Part shown: one piece after another, positions 51,901-60,852 of the stretch
How the letters are laid out: each line of letters begins with the position of its first letter
Numbering within the stretch: the first letter of the stretch is position 1
Source of the DNA: Amphibalanus amphitrite
Lineage: Eukaryota; Arthropoda; Thecostraca; Balanomorpha; Balanidae
Assembly (NCBI RefSeq): GCF_019059575.1
Contig: NW_024882999.1
Location: 62,001 to 126,000, forward strand
Length of the DNA: 64,000 nucleotides
Direction: 5' to 3'
The notes under the pieces: model-generated
Seen by the model: the letters and a program-made list of their open reading frames with translations, nothing else
Database searches by the model: none
What the model was told of the DNA's origin: nothing
Position numbers and translations under genes: made by a program

Positions 51901-54900
51901 ATTATCAAATATAGCGATTATCAATTTTAGCGAAAGCTATGTTTCAGCGACATCTATTTCGTCGACTACAATTTGAGCGACTGTCAGTTCAGCGAAACAT
52001 TTCATCGTCCTGTAACGGTGGATTTTTTTCTTTTGCGAGCGTATCCGTACGAATGTTTCCAGAATTTCTCATGGTTATCCGGAACGGGATGGCGGATGTC
52101 GCGCGTTTGAAAGGTCAGCCATTGAGCTCCAAATTTAATGCTACATTTGTCAAAATTTCCAACGGTTCAATTTCACCCCCTCCCTACGCCACCCTGCTCT
52201 TTGTCAATAATGGTGACCAAACGTTTGTTCAGAGATCAATATTGCTTTTGCTTTTTTCGCGAAATTGCCCCGCTTGAATTTGGATCAGTTCCCCATGTTG
52301 TAAAATTTGTTCTTACCCCAAGCACCATACGAATGTCCAGATATTTGGGTGAGGTCCCTGAAACATAGACTGGATTCCCCTGTGCCATCTCTCTAGTTTA
52401 TGATTGGTCCTTGGCATTCCTTCCGTCGCCCTATCTCTTACGTTCCACATTTTCAATTCAAATTTTGCCCGCCTCCTTTCCCTCCCATGCACCCCTTGTT
52501 GGTCGCCCGATGTACATATGTGTCTTTAAAATTCAAATGATGCGTAAAGAGGTGCAACAATTTCCGAAAAGTAGCAAATGACTGACTTTCGTCGCGTTCT
52601 GTCATTCGCTGTAACTGCATCGCTCAATTGGTCTCCCACTGACCACCATATATTCGCTCAATCTGGTTTCGCTGATTCTGGTCCTCGCTAAAGTTGATAA
52701 TCGCTGTGATTGAATTCGCCGACTTGACAATCGCTGAAAAAGCCAATCGCTTAAATTGATAATCGCTGAAAATGTTTCGCTTAAATGTCGTTGGCTGAAA
52801 TGACGTTCGCTCAGGTGTCGCAGAACCATCCTTATGGCCGCCAAAGCGACCTCTGAGGGCTCCACGCTAGCCTCTGGGGGCTCGGCCATGGCCTCTGAGG
52901 GCCCTACGCTGGCTTATGAGGGCCATCAAATGGCATTTTAAGATAGTTTGACGCAGTTTGACTTTATTTATGCTTGGGCCAGTACTTCGGATGAGGCCCT
53001 AAAGGTCGTTTCTCCTGGGACACTCAAGCATGCACGTACCCAGGATTTCGCCCAGGAAGGGGCCACCTGCTCTCGAAGGGGCCCACGGGTCACCCGGGGC
53101 CACTGTCAACCCAGCCAGGGGCGTATCCAGAACCTTTCGATGAGGGGATTGGGCACAATGGGTCCGGTCCCCCTTGCAGACGGGCCCCTCTGTCTGTCTG
53201 TCCGTCTGTCTGTCTGTCTGTCTGTCTGTCTAAGCCCTGAGAAAATGTGGAAAATTGGCAGGTAATTTTTTTTTTGCATGAGAAGTGTCACAGATAACAG
53301 TAGTACTGATAACAGTAGTACTACTGTTATCTGTGGAAGTGTGCATAAAATGTACGGTATTTTATGAGGAAGTGAAGCGAGCGAGCGCCTCAGAGTCACC
53401 TGTGTTGGTCCTTCAGAGGTGTCGGTGAAAGGCCGTCAGATGCGCTGGTGTGGGGTCCTCACAGGCGCCGTTGTGGGGGCCTTGGGGCTTAACCCGGCAG
53501 TTGCTGGGGTATTTCGCCACCCACCGTTTGCTGGGGGGGGGGGGGGGGCGTTAAACGCCCCCAGCCGATAACTCGAGAACCAATAGGCGCAGCGAAACGC
53601 ACGAGGCGGCAACCGAAAGAGCGCGACGAGACGCTTCAGATGAGTACTTTAAAGTTGAATTTTGAGGTCACAGGTCGGGTCAAGGTCAGGTCAAACACCT
53701 GAAATCGGGCTTTCAGTAGCATGGACTTCAGGACTTCGCGATGGGCGCCTTTCGCCATAAACTCTGTCAAAACGGTGCACAATCCATCTTATAAGGCCTA
53801 CAAGAGTATCAGCTTCATATAGGGGTCAGCCAAGCATAGGTCAGGGTCAAGGTCAGGTCAACCGGGTAGGCACATATCCCCGAAAATCAAAACTGATATT
53901 CGCAGCCTGTGACACATGTTTTATAGGTAATTTGGGGCGTAGAACACGATGGTGACATTCATTTTATCATATGTGTACGTGTTTGGCTTAAAAACTTCAA
54001 TTTAAGAAATTCATGTATCATGGTCGTGAAGTAGTCACGAAAAATTGCCAAGATTCAGTTCAAGATTTTGGAAAATGCGGAACGATAATCAATAATCGAA
54101 GATAGCCATTTGATTGATCATGGTATTGGCAGTCTAATGGCATTTACGGCATGTCTGTATGTCTATTCTGTGATTTTATATGATTTTTTGAACATATGCC
54201 GTTTTTGGTCGAAAACTCAGAAATCATGACGTCACTAAAACCTCGATATCTCAAAAAATTTCCGACCGATTTTTTTGAAACTTTGTCACAATAAACTTCA
54301 ATCAATTCCCTACAGGTACCCAAAATTTGGCGCGCCTGCGGCGCGCCGTTTTTATGCTATGGCCCGGCGAAAAAGTGGGGGCGTTTAACGCCCCCCCCCC
54401 AGCAACTCGCGGGTTAAAGAACTGGTGGGGGCCATCATAGGCGTGTGTAGGGCCCTGAAAGTTACTGTGGCCCTTCATAGGCCGGCAAGGGACCCTCAGA
54501 GGCCGGTAAGAGGCCCTGAGAGTCGCGGGTAAGTGACCGTCAGATGCGCTGGCATAGGGCCCTCGGAGGCGCCGGTGTGCGGGCTCTCAGAGCCACGGAA
54601 GTAGGCCCTTAGGAGGTACTGGTGTGGGACCCTTAGAGGTGGCAGTGAAGGCCCTCGCAGGCCCAGTTGTGCTGGCCCTCAGAAACACGGTGTGGGCCGT
54701 GGGGCCATAGCAAACGGGTATGGGGCCCTTACAGCTGATCCCTCATTGGCCAACAAGGGTCCCTCAGAACCCGGCGTGGGGCCCTTCTGGAGACAAGTGT
54801 GGCTTCACAAGAGCCCATGGGGTGTTCTCACAAGCCCTGTGGTCTCCTTTCCAGTTGAAGCGTTGCCAGCGCGGGCCCTCTGCCGCCAATTGGAACCGCA

Positions 54901-57900
54901 GGGCCTCTCGGGCCCGAGTGGACCCTAAACCCTATAACAGACACGTGCCCCCTCGCCCCTGGCTATACCATTGAATCCAAGTGATCAGGGGCCATTCAGG
55001 TGATCAGGGGCCTCTCAGGTGACCAGGGGCCTTTCAATTGACCAGGGGCCCACCAGGTGACCAGGGGACCCTTTGATGACCAGGGGCCGGTTATACCAGG
55101 GGCGCCACGGGTAACTAAGGGCCTTCATGTGACTGCAGGGGCCCTTCATATAACCAGGTACTCCCCGGGTAAACATGGGCCCCTCAGGTGACCAGGGTTT
55201 CTTCAGGTCACTGTCCAGGGGCCACCCAAGGGGTCAGGGGCCCCTCAGGTAGCTAGGGGCCCCTTAGATAGCCAGGGGCCCCTCATATACCCAGAGGCCC
55301 CTCTGGTAACCAGGGGCCTCTCAGATAACCAGCGGCTCTCAGGCAATCACGGGCCCCTTAGGTAATCAGGGGCCACTCAGATAACCAAGGGTCCCTCAGG
55401 TAACCAGGGGCCCCTCAGATAGCCAGGGCCCTCAGGTAACCAGGAGTCCTTCAGATAACCAGGGGCCCCTCAGATAACCAGGGTCCCTCAGACAGCCAGG
55501 GCCCCTCAGACAACCAGGGGTCCCTTAGGTAACCAGGGGCCGCTTAGGTAACCAGGGGCCCTTCAGATAACCAGGGGCCCCTCAGGTGACTGGGGGACCC
55601 TCAGGTAACCAGGGGGTCCCTCAGGGCCCCCGTGGCCCCCCTTAGGTACGTCACTGCACTCAAGTGACCCAAACGGCCCACTTGCATGCTTGATGCCAAA
55701 GGGGGAGGCCATGGCCTCTTGGCCTCCCCCCTGGATACGCCACTGCTCATTTCATTCAAAACATCCATAATGTATTGTGCAAGCTTTTGTGTGCAGCACT
55801 ATGGAGTTAAAAATTTCACTTGTGGTACACTCATATGCCACCAGTGCTCATTTACCGCGGATTTGCTTTGTCTGCATCAAATTGTCCACAGAGAAAAATC
55901 GTGCTGAAATTCTGACCTTGAGTTAGACGGGCAACTATGAATCCAATGGGTCTGTAATGGTGAAAATATTTTTGTTGCTGCAGGAAAAAAAGAAGCATTT
56001 CTAATAAGAATATGTTCGATTGCGATACTCACAGACATGTTAACCCGCGAGTTGCTGGGGGGGGGGGGGGCGTTAAACGCCCCCACTTTTTCGCCGGGCT
56101 ATAGCATAAAAACGGCGCTCCGCAGGCGCGCCAAATTTTGGGTACCTGTAGGGAATTGATTGAAGTCTATTGTGACAAAATTTCAAAAAAAAAATCGGTC
56201 GGAAAAATTTTTGAGATATCGAGGTTTTAGTGACGCCATGATTTCTGAGTTTTCGACCAGAAATGGCATATGTTCAAAAAATCATATAAAATCACAGAAT
56301 AGACATATAGACATGCCGTAAACGGCATTAGACTGCCAATACCATGAACAATCAAATGGCTATCTTCGATTATTGATTATCGTTTCGCATTTGCCAAAAT
56401 CTTGATCTGAATCTTGGCAATTTCTCGTGACTACTTCACGACCATGATAGGTAGGGTAGACCGGGGCAAGTCGCCCCGCCGAGGTAAAACGCCTCACCGA
56501 TGTTTCTCGGAACTGACAAGGTTCTGGGGAAACATCCTCTCTTCTATAAAACGTGCACTATATGATCATTATATGAGCAGACTGGGAACAAATTGTGATG
56601 ACTCTTTAGGGAGATATAGCCAAAAATTTGAGTGATTTTTATGTTTTGTAGTCAGATTATGCATCATGGCGTTCTTTTATGGTCCACATCAGGTTAACGA
56701 CTTGTATGTATTTTGAACAGCTAGTGTTCAACGCTTATAATAATGGGTTGGTCCGTTTTAAATTATCTCTTGCTGGAGTGCAAGGCGTTGTTCTCTGACC
56801 GAACCACGTGATGGGGTAAAACGCCCCAGTAGGTCGCGGGGCAAAAAGCCCCATGGGGCGTTTTACCTCATGTGTTGTACCGAATACCCACTTCCTAATG
56901 CTCGGTAACTGGCGAACAGTAAGTTTCTATGCAATTTTATGTGCTTTTCTCAGCAAATTAATGGTGAAGGAAGTATTTTGTTAACATTTGCATTGCAATA
57001 ATTTATTATTTGGCCTTATGAGGCAGGTGAAAAACCTGTACATACAATAGTGTCATAGCTGAACACCTGACAGGATGGAAGGTGCTAACTTCTTCAGTGC
57101 CGTGCCTCCCAAGGTCTAACGGGCCTCTCATATAAGATTTAGTCAACTAGCACGTTTAATCTTCGATCCAGAGTATGGGGCTTCTTGCCCCAGGCCGTGG
57201 GGCGTTTTGCCCTGGGGTTGGGGCAAAATGCCCCATTTGCAGTTGCTTCACAAATCACTTCCTAGCTGGGAGTTCGATCATAAGTGAATGAATTTGAGGG
57301 GTGGAATTCAAAGTAAAATGTCCAAAGAACGCATTGAGCACAAATTTGGCCTTCCAGGTGATGTGGGACAACAGTTATGTAGCAAAATAAATTATCTGGG
57401 GCGTCTTGCCCCAGGCAACGCCCTACATACATTTCTTAAATTGAACTTTTTGAGCCAAACACGTACACATATGATAAAATGAATGTCACCATCGTGTTCT
57501 ACGCCCCAAATTACCCATAAAACATGTGTCACAGGCTGCGAATATCAGTTTTGATTTTCGGGGATATGTGCCTACCCGGTTGACCTGACCTTGACCCTGA
57601 CCTATGCTTGACTAACCCCTACATGGGGCTGACACTCTTGTAGGCCTTATATGATGGATTGTGCACCGTTTTGACAGAGTTTATGACGAGAGGCGCTCAT
57701 TGCGAAGTCCTGAAGTCCATGCTACTGAAAGCCCGATTTCAGGTGTTTGACCTGACCTTGACCCGACCTGTGACCTCAAAATTCAACTTTAAAGTACTCA
57801 TCTGAAGCGTCTCGTCGCGTTCTTTCGTTTGCCGCCTCGTGCGTTTCGCTGCGCCTATTGGTTCTCGAATTATCGGCTGGGTGCGTTTAACGCCCCCCCC

Positions 57901-60152
57901 CCCCCCAGCAAACGGTGGGTGGCGAAATACCCCAGCAACTGCCGGGTTAAAGGGACCCTCCCACCTTCAAAAAAGTTAATGAATTGGCACGAAAGTGATG
58001 TCGCTCGGTTCAGAAAGAGCGAAAACGAATATCTACCAAATTTCATCGAAAAATATTCACCGGTTTTCAAGATATTAGACTTTTACTTTTGTTTACTTTT
58101 TGGGATCTCCGCTGTTCCTAGCGACTTTATTTGAAAGTGCGGCATTTGTTGCGCGCAAAGCCGCATATACCACCGCGTGCTACCAAACGCTTTAGTAAAA
58201 GATTTAAAAATCGTTAGATCTCCGCTGACGTCACAAATTCTAAGGGGGCATACCAATGCACTAGCCCCTTAGAATCCGAAAACTGCAAGTTTGAAATTCC
58301 ATATCTCCGAATTAAAGCATTTGTCGATGTTGTGAGTGCCCAAACCGGTATTTGCAGGCCATGGCCACCAATTTGGCTATCTCAACTCAAAACTAATGTT
58401 AAGGTGGGAGTGTCCCTTTAACAATATTCCTTCGGCACAGTTTATTCTCGAATAATGAATGTGAAAAACGGTTCTACAATCTACATGGCTTCTGAACTAG
58501 GGCCTATATGCGAGCATACGCCTTCTGCACGAATCTCGTATACATACTGCCATTTCTGAAGCACTTGAGACCAACGAGCGACTGTATCAATGCAATGCGG
58601 CTAATCTCGGGCATTTGTTGCGAGATGTGCTGGTCGGTGAAAGAAGCTGGCCGTCTTGCCCTACCCATGTGACCGTCTTACCCCATGGGGTAGGGTAAGA
58701 CGGGTTTTTGCAAGGTTTTGCAAAAATAGCTGCGGTTTATTTGTTGAATCAGGTCTAAGTCTCATCTTCTGGCAAATGGAAGTAAAATGTCTAAAAAAGG
58801 TTTTCACTCAGTTTCCCGTTTCTATATGATGTTTCTAACCGGCCGAAAAATGGCTCCAAGTTAAGGTGCCCGTCTTACCCCACTTTCCCCTATGCATGTA
58901 TGTGTGTAGGTATACTGTATGGTTAAAACACATATGTGTATTATGTGCATTGACACTTCTAGTTCTATCCTATAACAACAACGTTGTGACATTGCAGCAC
59001 TGCTATGGTAACCGTCGGGACATTGGCTGCCTGTGCTCCAAGGATTCACATTGTGTGGGCAGGTCCAAGTGCATCAACTTCCTGTGCGGAGGCGAGGTGA
59101 GCAGCCATAGTGCCTAGTGGGCAGAATATGAATTAGTGATTATCAGAGGCCAATAAACGTTCGATAACGGCCGAAAAAGAAATAATATCATGCGTAGTAT
59201 TTGAGTCAAGTAGGTAGGTGAAGGTATGTATAAGTTATGTACACCCAGTCTTAAAAGTACCGCGCATCGGTGTGGTGAATCAACCAAGCCCGACTGCGGA
59301 AGGGCTGTTAAATTTGAGTGACCGAACCGTTGGACATCCTTACCTATACATCCCCCAGGTTGGGGGTGCTAAAACTGAGTGACCGAACCAATTGACATCC
59401 TCATCCATCCCCCAGGTCAAATGGTTCGGTCACCCTCAAATTTAGCAGCTCTACCTCAGTCGGGCTTGATGAATCCACCGCACCGACGCGCGACACTCTC
59501 GAGACTGACTACGTTCAGAAATGGGAAGAAATTCAATCGGTTCCCAGATGAATTTGTTAAAAAGTCATATCTGGTGTGCTATCCCATCACAAATGTGAAT
59601 GAACCGTTTTGTACGAGGATAATCATTCTGACATGATTGGCATGTCATGGCATGGCATGACGTTCTGATCTGTATTTTAAGTGAACATCGCTGCCTTTTC
59701 AGGACCCGTACTGGCGGTACAACTGTCCGTCGGGCTTTATCGCGTGCGCGGGCCGGTGCTACGCGCGCCTGCACGTGCCGGTCGAGTACGGCCAGGCGGA
59801 GCTGGACTGCGCCGCCGTGGGCGCCATCCTGGCCGTGCCGCGCACCCGCGACCAGAACCTGTGTGTGGGCGGCCTGGCCGGCCTCGAGGGCGTCTGGCTG
59901 GGCATCACCGACCGCCAGGAGGAGGGCGTGTTCCAGGGCGCCGACGGCCGTCCGGTGACGGCCACAGAGGGCCAGACCTGGGCCACAGGCAACCCCGACA
60001 ACAACGGCGGCAACGAACACTGCGTGGAGATCAGAAACCAGCCGCCCAACTTCCAGTTCGCAGAATGGAACGACTGGGTGTGCACGGGGGTTGTCAATTA
60101 TCCTATGTGCCAGCTGCCAAACGTCAAATATAAACATAGACCTCAAACATAA
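42745..60152 (+). CDS. Secreted C-type lectin, three exons
   Basis: Exons 42745-42945, 58998-59096 and 59703-60152 (all phase 0) give 249 residues. Residues 1-28 are a signal peptide (AALCALLPLASVVSA core). Residues 68-100 are a six-cysteine module, and residues 103-239 a C-type lectin domain with WLGITD (165-170), NPD (197-199) where EPN or QPD is usual, CVEI (207-210) and WND (222-224). C136/C236 and C207/C227 fit the two canonical disulfides, and C108/C119 an extra N-terminal one. Expected to bind a sugar in a calcium-dependent way outside the cell, probably in defence or adhesion. Ligand specificity cannot be called because the key triplet is altered. Intron 1 is about 16 kb of nested elements; intron 2 is 606 bp. 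An undetected exon inside intron 1 cannot be excluded. Confidence 0.9.
42956..43249. mobile_element. Foldback insertion at the lectin exon 1 donor
   Basis: Arms of about 94 bp (42994-43087 and 43147-43238, TGTTGTCGGACT at one end, AGTCCGACAACC at the other), with a loop of about 60 bp. It is flanked by a 12-bp direct repeat AGGTAAATAATC (42944-42955 and 43250-43261), which includes the exon 1 donor, so the insertion duplicated the splice site. A 12-bp duplication is long for a cut-and-paste element. Confidence 0.65.
43262..43690. other. Lectin intron 1, unassigned
   Basis: An open frame on each strand (43413-43775 plus, 43370-43630 minus), neither with a recognised motif or good splice borders. 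I do not call a gene. Confidence 0.35.
43693..44670. mobile_element. 978-bp TA-flanked element with GGGTAAGGTGCC ends
   Basis: Perfect 25-bp inverted ends that start GGGTAAGGTGCCTAATTAGC, flanked by TA (43691-43692, 44671-44672). No transposase frame. Length and TA flank are like the 977-bp insertion at 56450-57426. Confidence 0.9.
44945..45225. repeat. Tandem duplication, about 133 bp
   Basis: TTTTTCGTGGTATTTA...AAATTAGCAAG and TGGCAGGTATTTTGGCA both occur twice at the same spacing. The internal AGCAAGTTTTCAGTA motif recurs more often. Confidence 0.65.
45833..46457. repeat. 146-bp direct repeats spaced 479 bp
   Basis: 45833-45978 and 46312-46457 appear identical (CATTAGCACGTGCTCGGCGA to GCTGAAAGACG). 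The 333 bp between them is unique. This could be a tandem duplication or a very short terminal-repeat element; the repeat does not begin TG or end CA as LTRs do. Confidence 0.8.
46480..47300. other. GC-rich block inside lectin intron 1
   Basis: GC- and CpG-rich, with long overlapping open frames on both strands (for example 46429-47169 and 46686-47285 minus, 46664-47035 plus). None has a recognised motif and high GC alone yields long frames. It might be an alternative promoter or captured host DNA. Confidence 0.35.
47390..47645. repeat. 75-bp tandem repeat, about 3.5 units
   Basis: GGTCAGCGGACCGGTGA-type starts at about 47417, 47480, 47556 and 47631, with AGCGGGCAGAGGAG and CGCTTCCAG between them. 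Confidence 0.75.
47863..48780. other. TTAA-family end fragment and unassigned DNA
   Basis: TTAGCCCTCGCCTGGCGGGG at 47863 and a GGGAGCAGCCTCCC hairpin, then TTTTTTCGCGAATAGCGTAA, mark a decayed left end of the TTAA hairpin family. I did not find its other end. The rest is unassigned; a 68-codon frame at 48483-48689 has no recognised motif. Confidence 0.4.
49914..50593 (+). repeat. E-box-rich interspersed repeat, copy 3
   Basis: Nearly identical to copy 1 over its whole 680 bp, including the GCACGTGCGCACGTGC palindromes and the CTCGCTCCGTTAGTCGCCCC end. Copy 3 lies in the lectin intron, about 48 kb from copy 1. Confidence 0.85.
51806..52826. mobile_element. Foldback element with AGCGA subterminal repeats
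   Basis: 1021 bp. The left 200 bp has about 13 units of roughly 17 bp around (T)(C/T)AGCGA(TTATCAA). The right 230 bp has a similar number in inverse (TCGCT, TTGATAATCGCT). The ends match (GGTGCGAGCGA / TCGCAGAACC). It is flanked by a 10-bp direct repeat CATCCTTATG (51796-51805, 52827-52836). Tandem-repeat arms with a 9-10-bp duplication recall Foldback/MULE-type elements. No gene in the central 580 bp. Confidence 0.8.
53195..53232. repeat. (CTGT)n microsatellite
   Basis: About nine tetramers of CTGT/CCGT within the hAT element. Confidence 0.85.
53489..54417. mobile_element. TTAA-bounded hairpin element, GCGTTAAACGC subfamily, copy 1
   Basis: Starts TTAACCCGGCAGTTGCTGGG and ends CAGCAACTCGCGGGTTAA. 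Both end hairpins have the inner palindrome GCGTTAAACGC between G- and C-tracts. The interior matches 56040-57950 in reverse and lacks the 977-bp insertion found there, so it is the empty-site reference. Inserted in the right arm of the hAT element. Confidence 0.85.
54975..55640. repeat. Degenerate 20-bp tandem array
   Basis: About 30 units of the form CAGGGGCCCCTCAGGTAAC, with GATAACC/GGTAACC/GGTGACC variants. Forms the right subterminal arm of the hAT element. Confidence 0.85.
55754..56039. other. Lectin intron 1, unassigned
   Basis: No element or exon recognised between the hAT element and the next TTAA element. Confidence 0.4.
56040..57950. mobile_element. TTAA-bounded hairpin element, GCGTTAAACGC subfamily, copy 2
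   Basis: Starts TTAACCCGCGAGTTGCTGGG, ends CAGCAACTGCCGGGTTAA. Reverse-orientation relative of 53489-54417, with a 977-bp insertion at 56450-57426. Its right TTAA is shared with the next MITE. The interior includes GGTCGAAAACTCAG-type and AGGTCA motifs. Confidence 0.85.
56450..57426. mobile_element. 977-bp insertion with GGGGCAAG.CGCCCC ends
   Basis: The interrupted sequence is intact in the relative at 53489-54417 (CATGATACATGAA), so the borders are visible. The ends are GTAGGGTAGACCGGGGCAAG and the inverse of GTAGGGCGTTGCCTGGGGCA. The duplication is ATA or TA. Many internal GGGGCAAAA/GGGGTAAAACGCC motifs. No transposase frame. Confidence 0.85.
57951..58417. mobile_element. TTAA-flanked MITE (AGGGACACTCCC ends), copy 2
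   Basis: Inverse-orientation copy of 13364-13852, flanked by TTAA (57947-57950, 58418-58421), the first shared with the preceding element. 467 bp. Confidence 0.85.
58998..59096 (+). CDS. C-type lectin exon 2 (six-cysteine module)
   Basis: Acceptor ACATTGCAG, donor GTGAGC, 33 codons, phase 0. Six cysteines with spacing C-x8-C-x-C-x5-C-x5-C-x4-C (HCYGNRRDIGCLCSKDSHC and on to NFLCGGE). It resembles EB-type or knottin-like disulfide modules; the exact family is uncertain. A symmetric phase 0 exon that could be skipped without breaking the frame. Confidence 0.8.
59256..59491. mobile_element. Palindromic MITE in lectin intron 2
   Basis: Arms of about 80 bp. Left CGCGCATCGGTGTGGTGAAT with CAAGCCCGACTG, right the inverse ending CCGCACCGACGCGCG. 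The repeated GAGTGACCGAACC lies inside. Takes up over a third of the 606-bp intron. Confidence 0.75.
59703..60152 (+). CDS. C-type lectin exon 3 (lectin domain)
   Basis: Acceptor CTGCCTTTTCAG. It encodes the full domain from DPYWRYNCPSGF to MCQLPNVKYKHRPQT and a TAA stop. GC-rich third positions contrast with the surrounding AT-richer introns. The long minus-strand frame over the same bases (59565-60146) is a shadow. Confidence 0.95.
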   Translation, partial: DPYWRYNCPSGFIACAGRCYARLHVPVEYGQAELDCAAVGAILAVPRTRDQNLCVGGLAGLEGVWLGITDRQEEGVFQGADGRPVTATEGQTWATGNPDNNGGNEHCVEIRNQPPNFQFAEWNDWVCTGVVNYPMCQLPNVKYKHRPQT

Positions 60153-60835
60153 GGCTGGCCCAAGTCGTCTGTCGTACTGAAGAGTACCTACACCTGCTGT
60201 TTCATTGTTTCACATGGACTCTTGGCATACATTACCACCCGACATGATCCTTTGTTATAAATTCACTGGTGACCTTTCCTTTCTTGTTCTTATGTACGCT
60301 CTGGGACCTGTGTCATGGACTCATGCAATTTCTAAATGCTAATAGTTCGATACGGAATTGGTTTGACCGTTTTTTTTTTTCTAAAACGCAATCGTTTTGT
60401 ACCTATGCATGAACATATTGTGATAGCGGCATAGCGCGCACAAGCGCTCATTGCTCAAGTTTGGCAGTACTATCTTGCCTGGAGACTGGAGCCATGCGAT
60501 GCGACTGGGAAGGTCCCTCACAAGTTTTAAATATAGCTGATTGTAAACTCTATGAAATAGGAGCCTATTTGACACATTAGATCACGCAGCACACACCTTA
60601 ATTATTTAAACCAACGCATGGAAATGGAACACTTTGTCGTGTGTCATGCCAAGCGAATCCTTAAGAATAGGCGACCCCAGCTGTGATCCTTCACCAATCG
60701 ATACTCTTCGACGAAGTGCGTATCGGCGTTTCTTAGCCCTACTAGAGTTGTGCAAATGAGACCTTTTTGACTTGTTATGCTCTAACTTTTACGTGACGAA
60801 GTGTATGATTGGGTCGCGCCTGTTCACGGTAGCAA

Positions 60836-60841
60836 ATAAAG
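60836..60841 (+). promoter_or_regulatory. Candidate polyadenylation signal for the lectin gene
   Basis: AATAAA about 680 bp after the stop. No closer canonical hexamer is evident. Plausible but unproven. Confidence 0.3.
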
Positions 60842-60852
60842 TACTAAAATCT

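Larger units (their letters stand above)
50621..55745. mobile_element. 5.1-kb hAT-type foldback element
   Basis: Ends CAGTGGCGTATCCAGGATCT and CTGGATACGCCACTG, flanked by a perfect 8-bp duplication CTCATTTC (50613-50620, 55746-55753); both are diagnostic of hAT elements. Inside each end is a long array of degenerate GGCCCC-rich units, CTGGCCTCTGAGGGCCC-like on the left and GGGCCCTCAGAGGCC-like on the right, so the arms are imperfect inverted repeats. Another terminus-like GGGGCGTATCCAGAACC occurs at 53117. It carries two later insertions (51806-52826 and 53489-54417). No transposase. Confidence 0.9.
49750..58890. mobile_element. Candidate 9.1-kb nest: TA-flanked element split by later insertions
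   Basis: Left GGGAAAAGTGGGGTAAGGCG after TA (49748-49749), with GTAAGACGGGCACC shortly inside. Right GGTGCCCGTCTTACCCCACT and on, before TA (58891-58892). Subtracting the E-box repeat (680), the hAT element (5125 plus 8), the TTAA element (1907) and the TTAA MITE (471) leaves about 950 bp, near the 978 and 977 bp of the two other TA-flanked elements. This reconstruction is an inference from coordinates. Confidence 0.5.

Noticed and set aside
53195-55640. CRISPR-like short repeat arrays
   Set aside because: Units are contiguous and degenerate with no spacers; the context is a eukaryotic hAT element.
59565-60146. 193-codon minus-strand frame
   Set aside because: Antisense shadow of the lectin domain exon, which has clear homology and splice sites on the plus strand.
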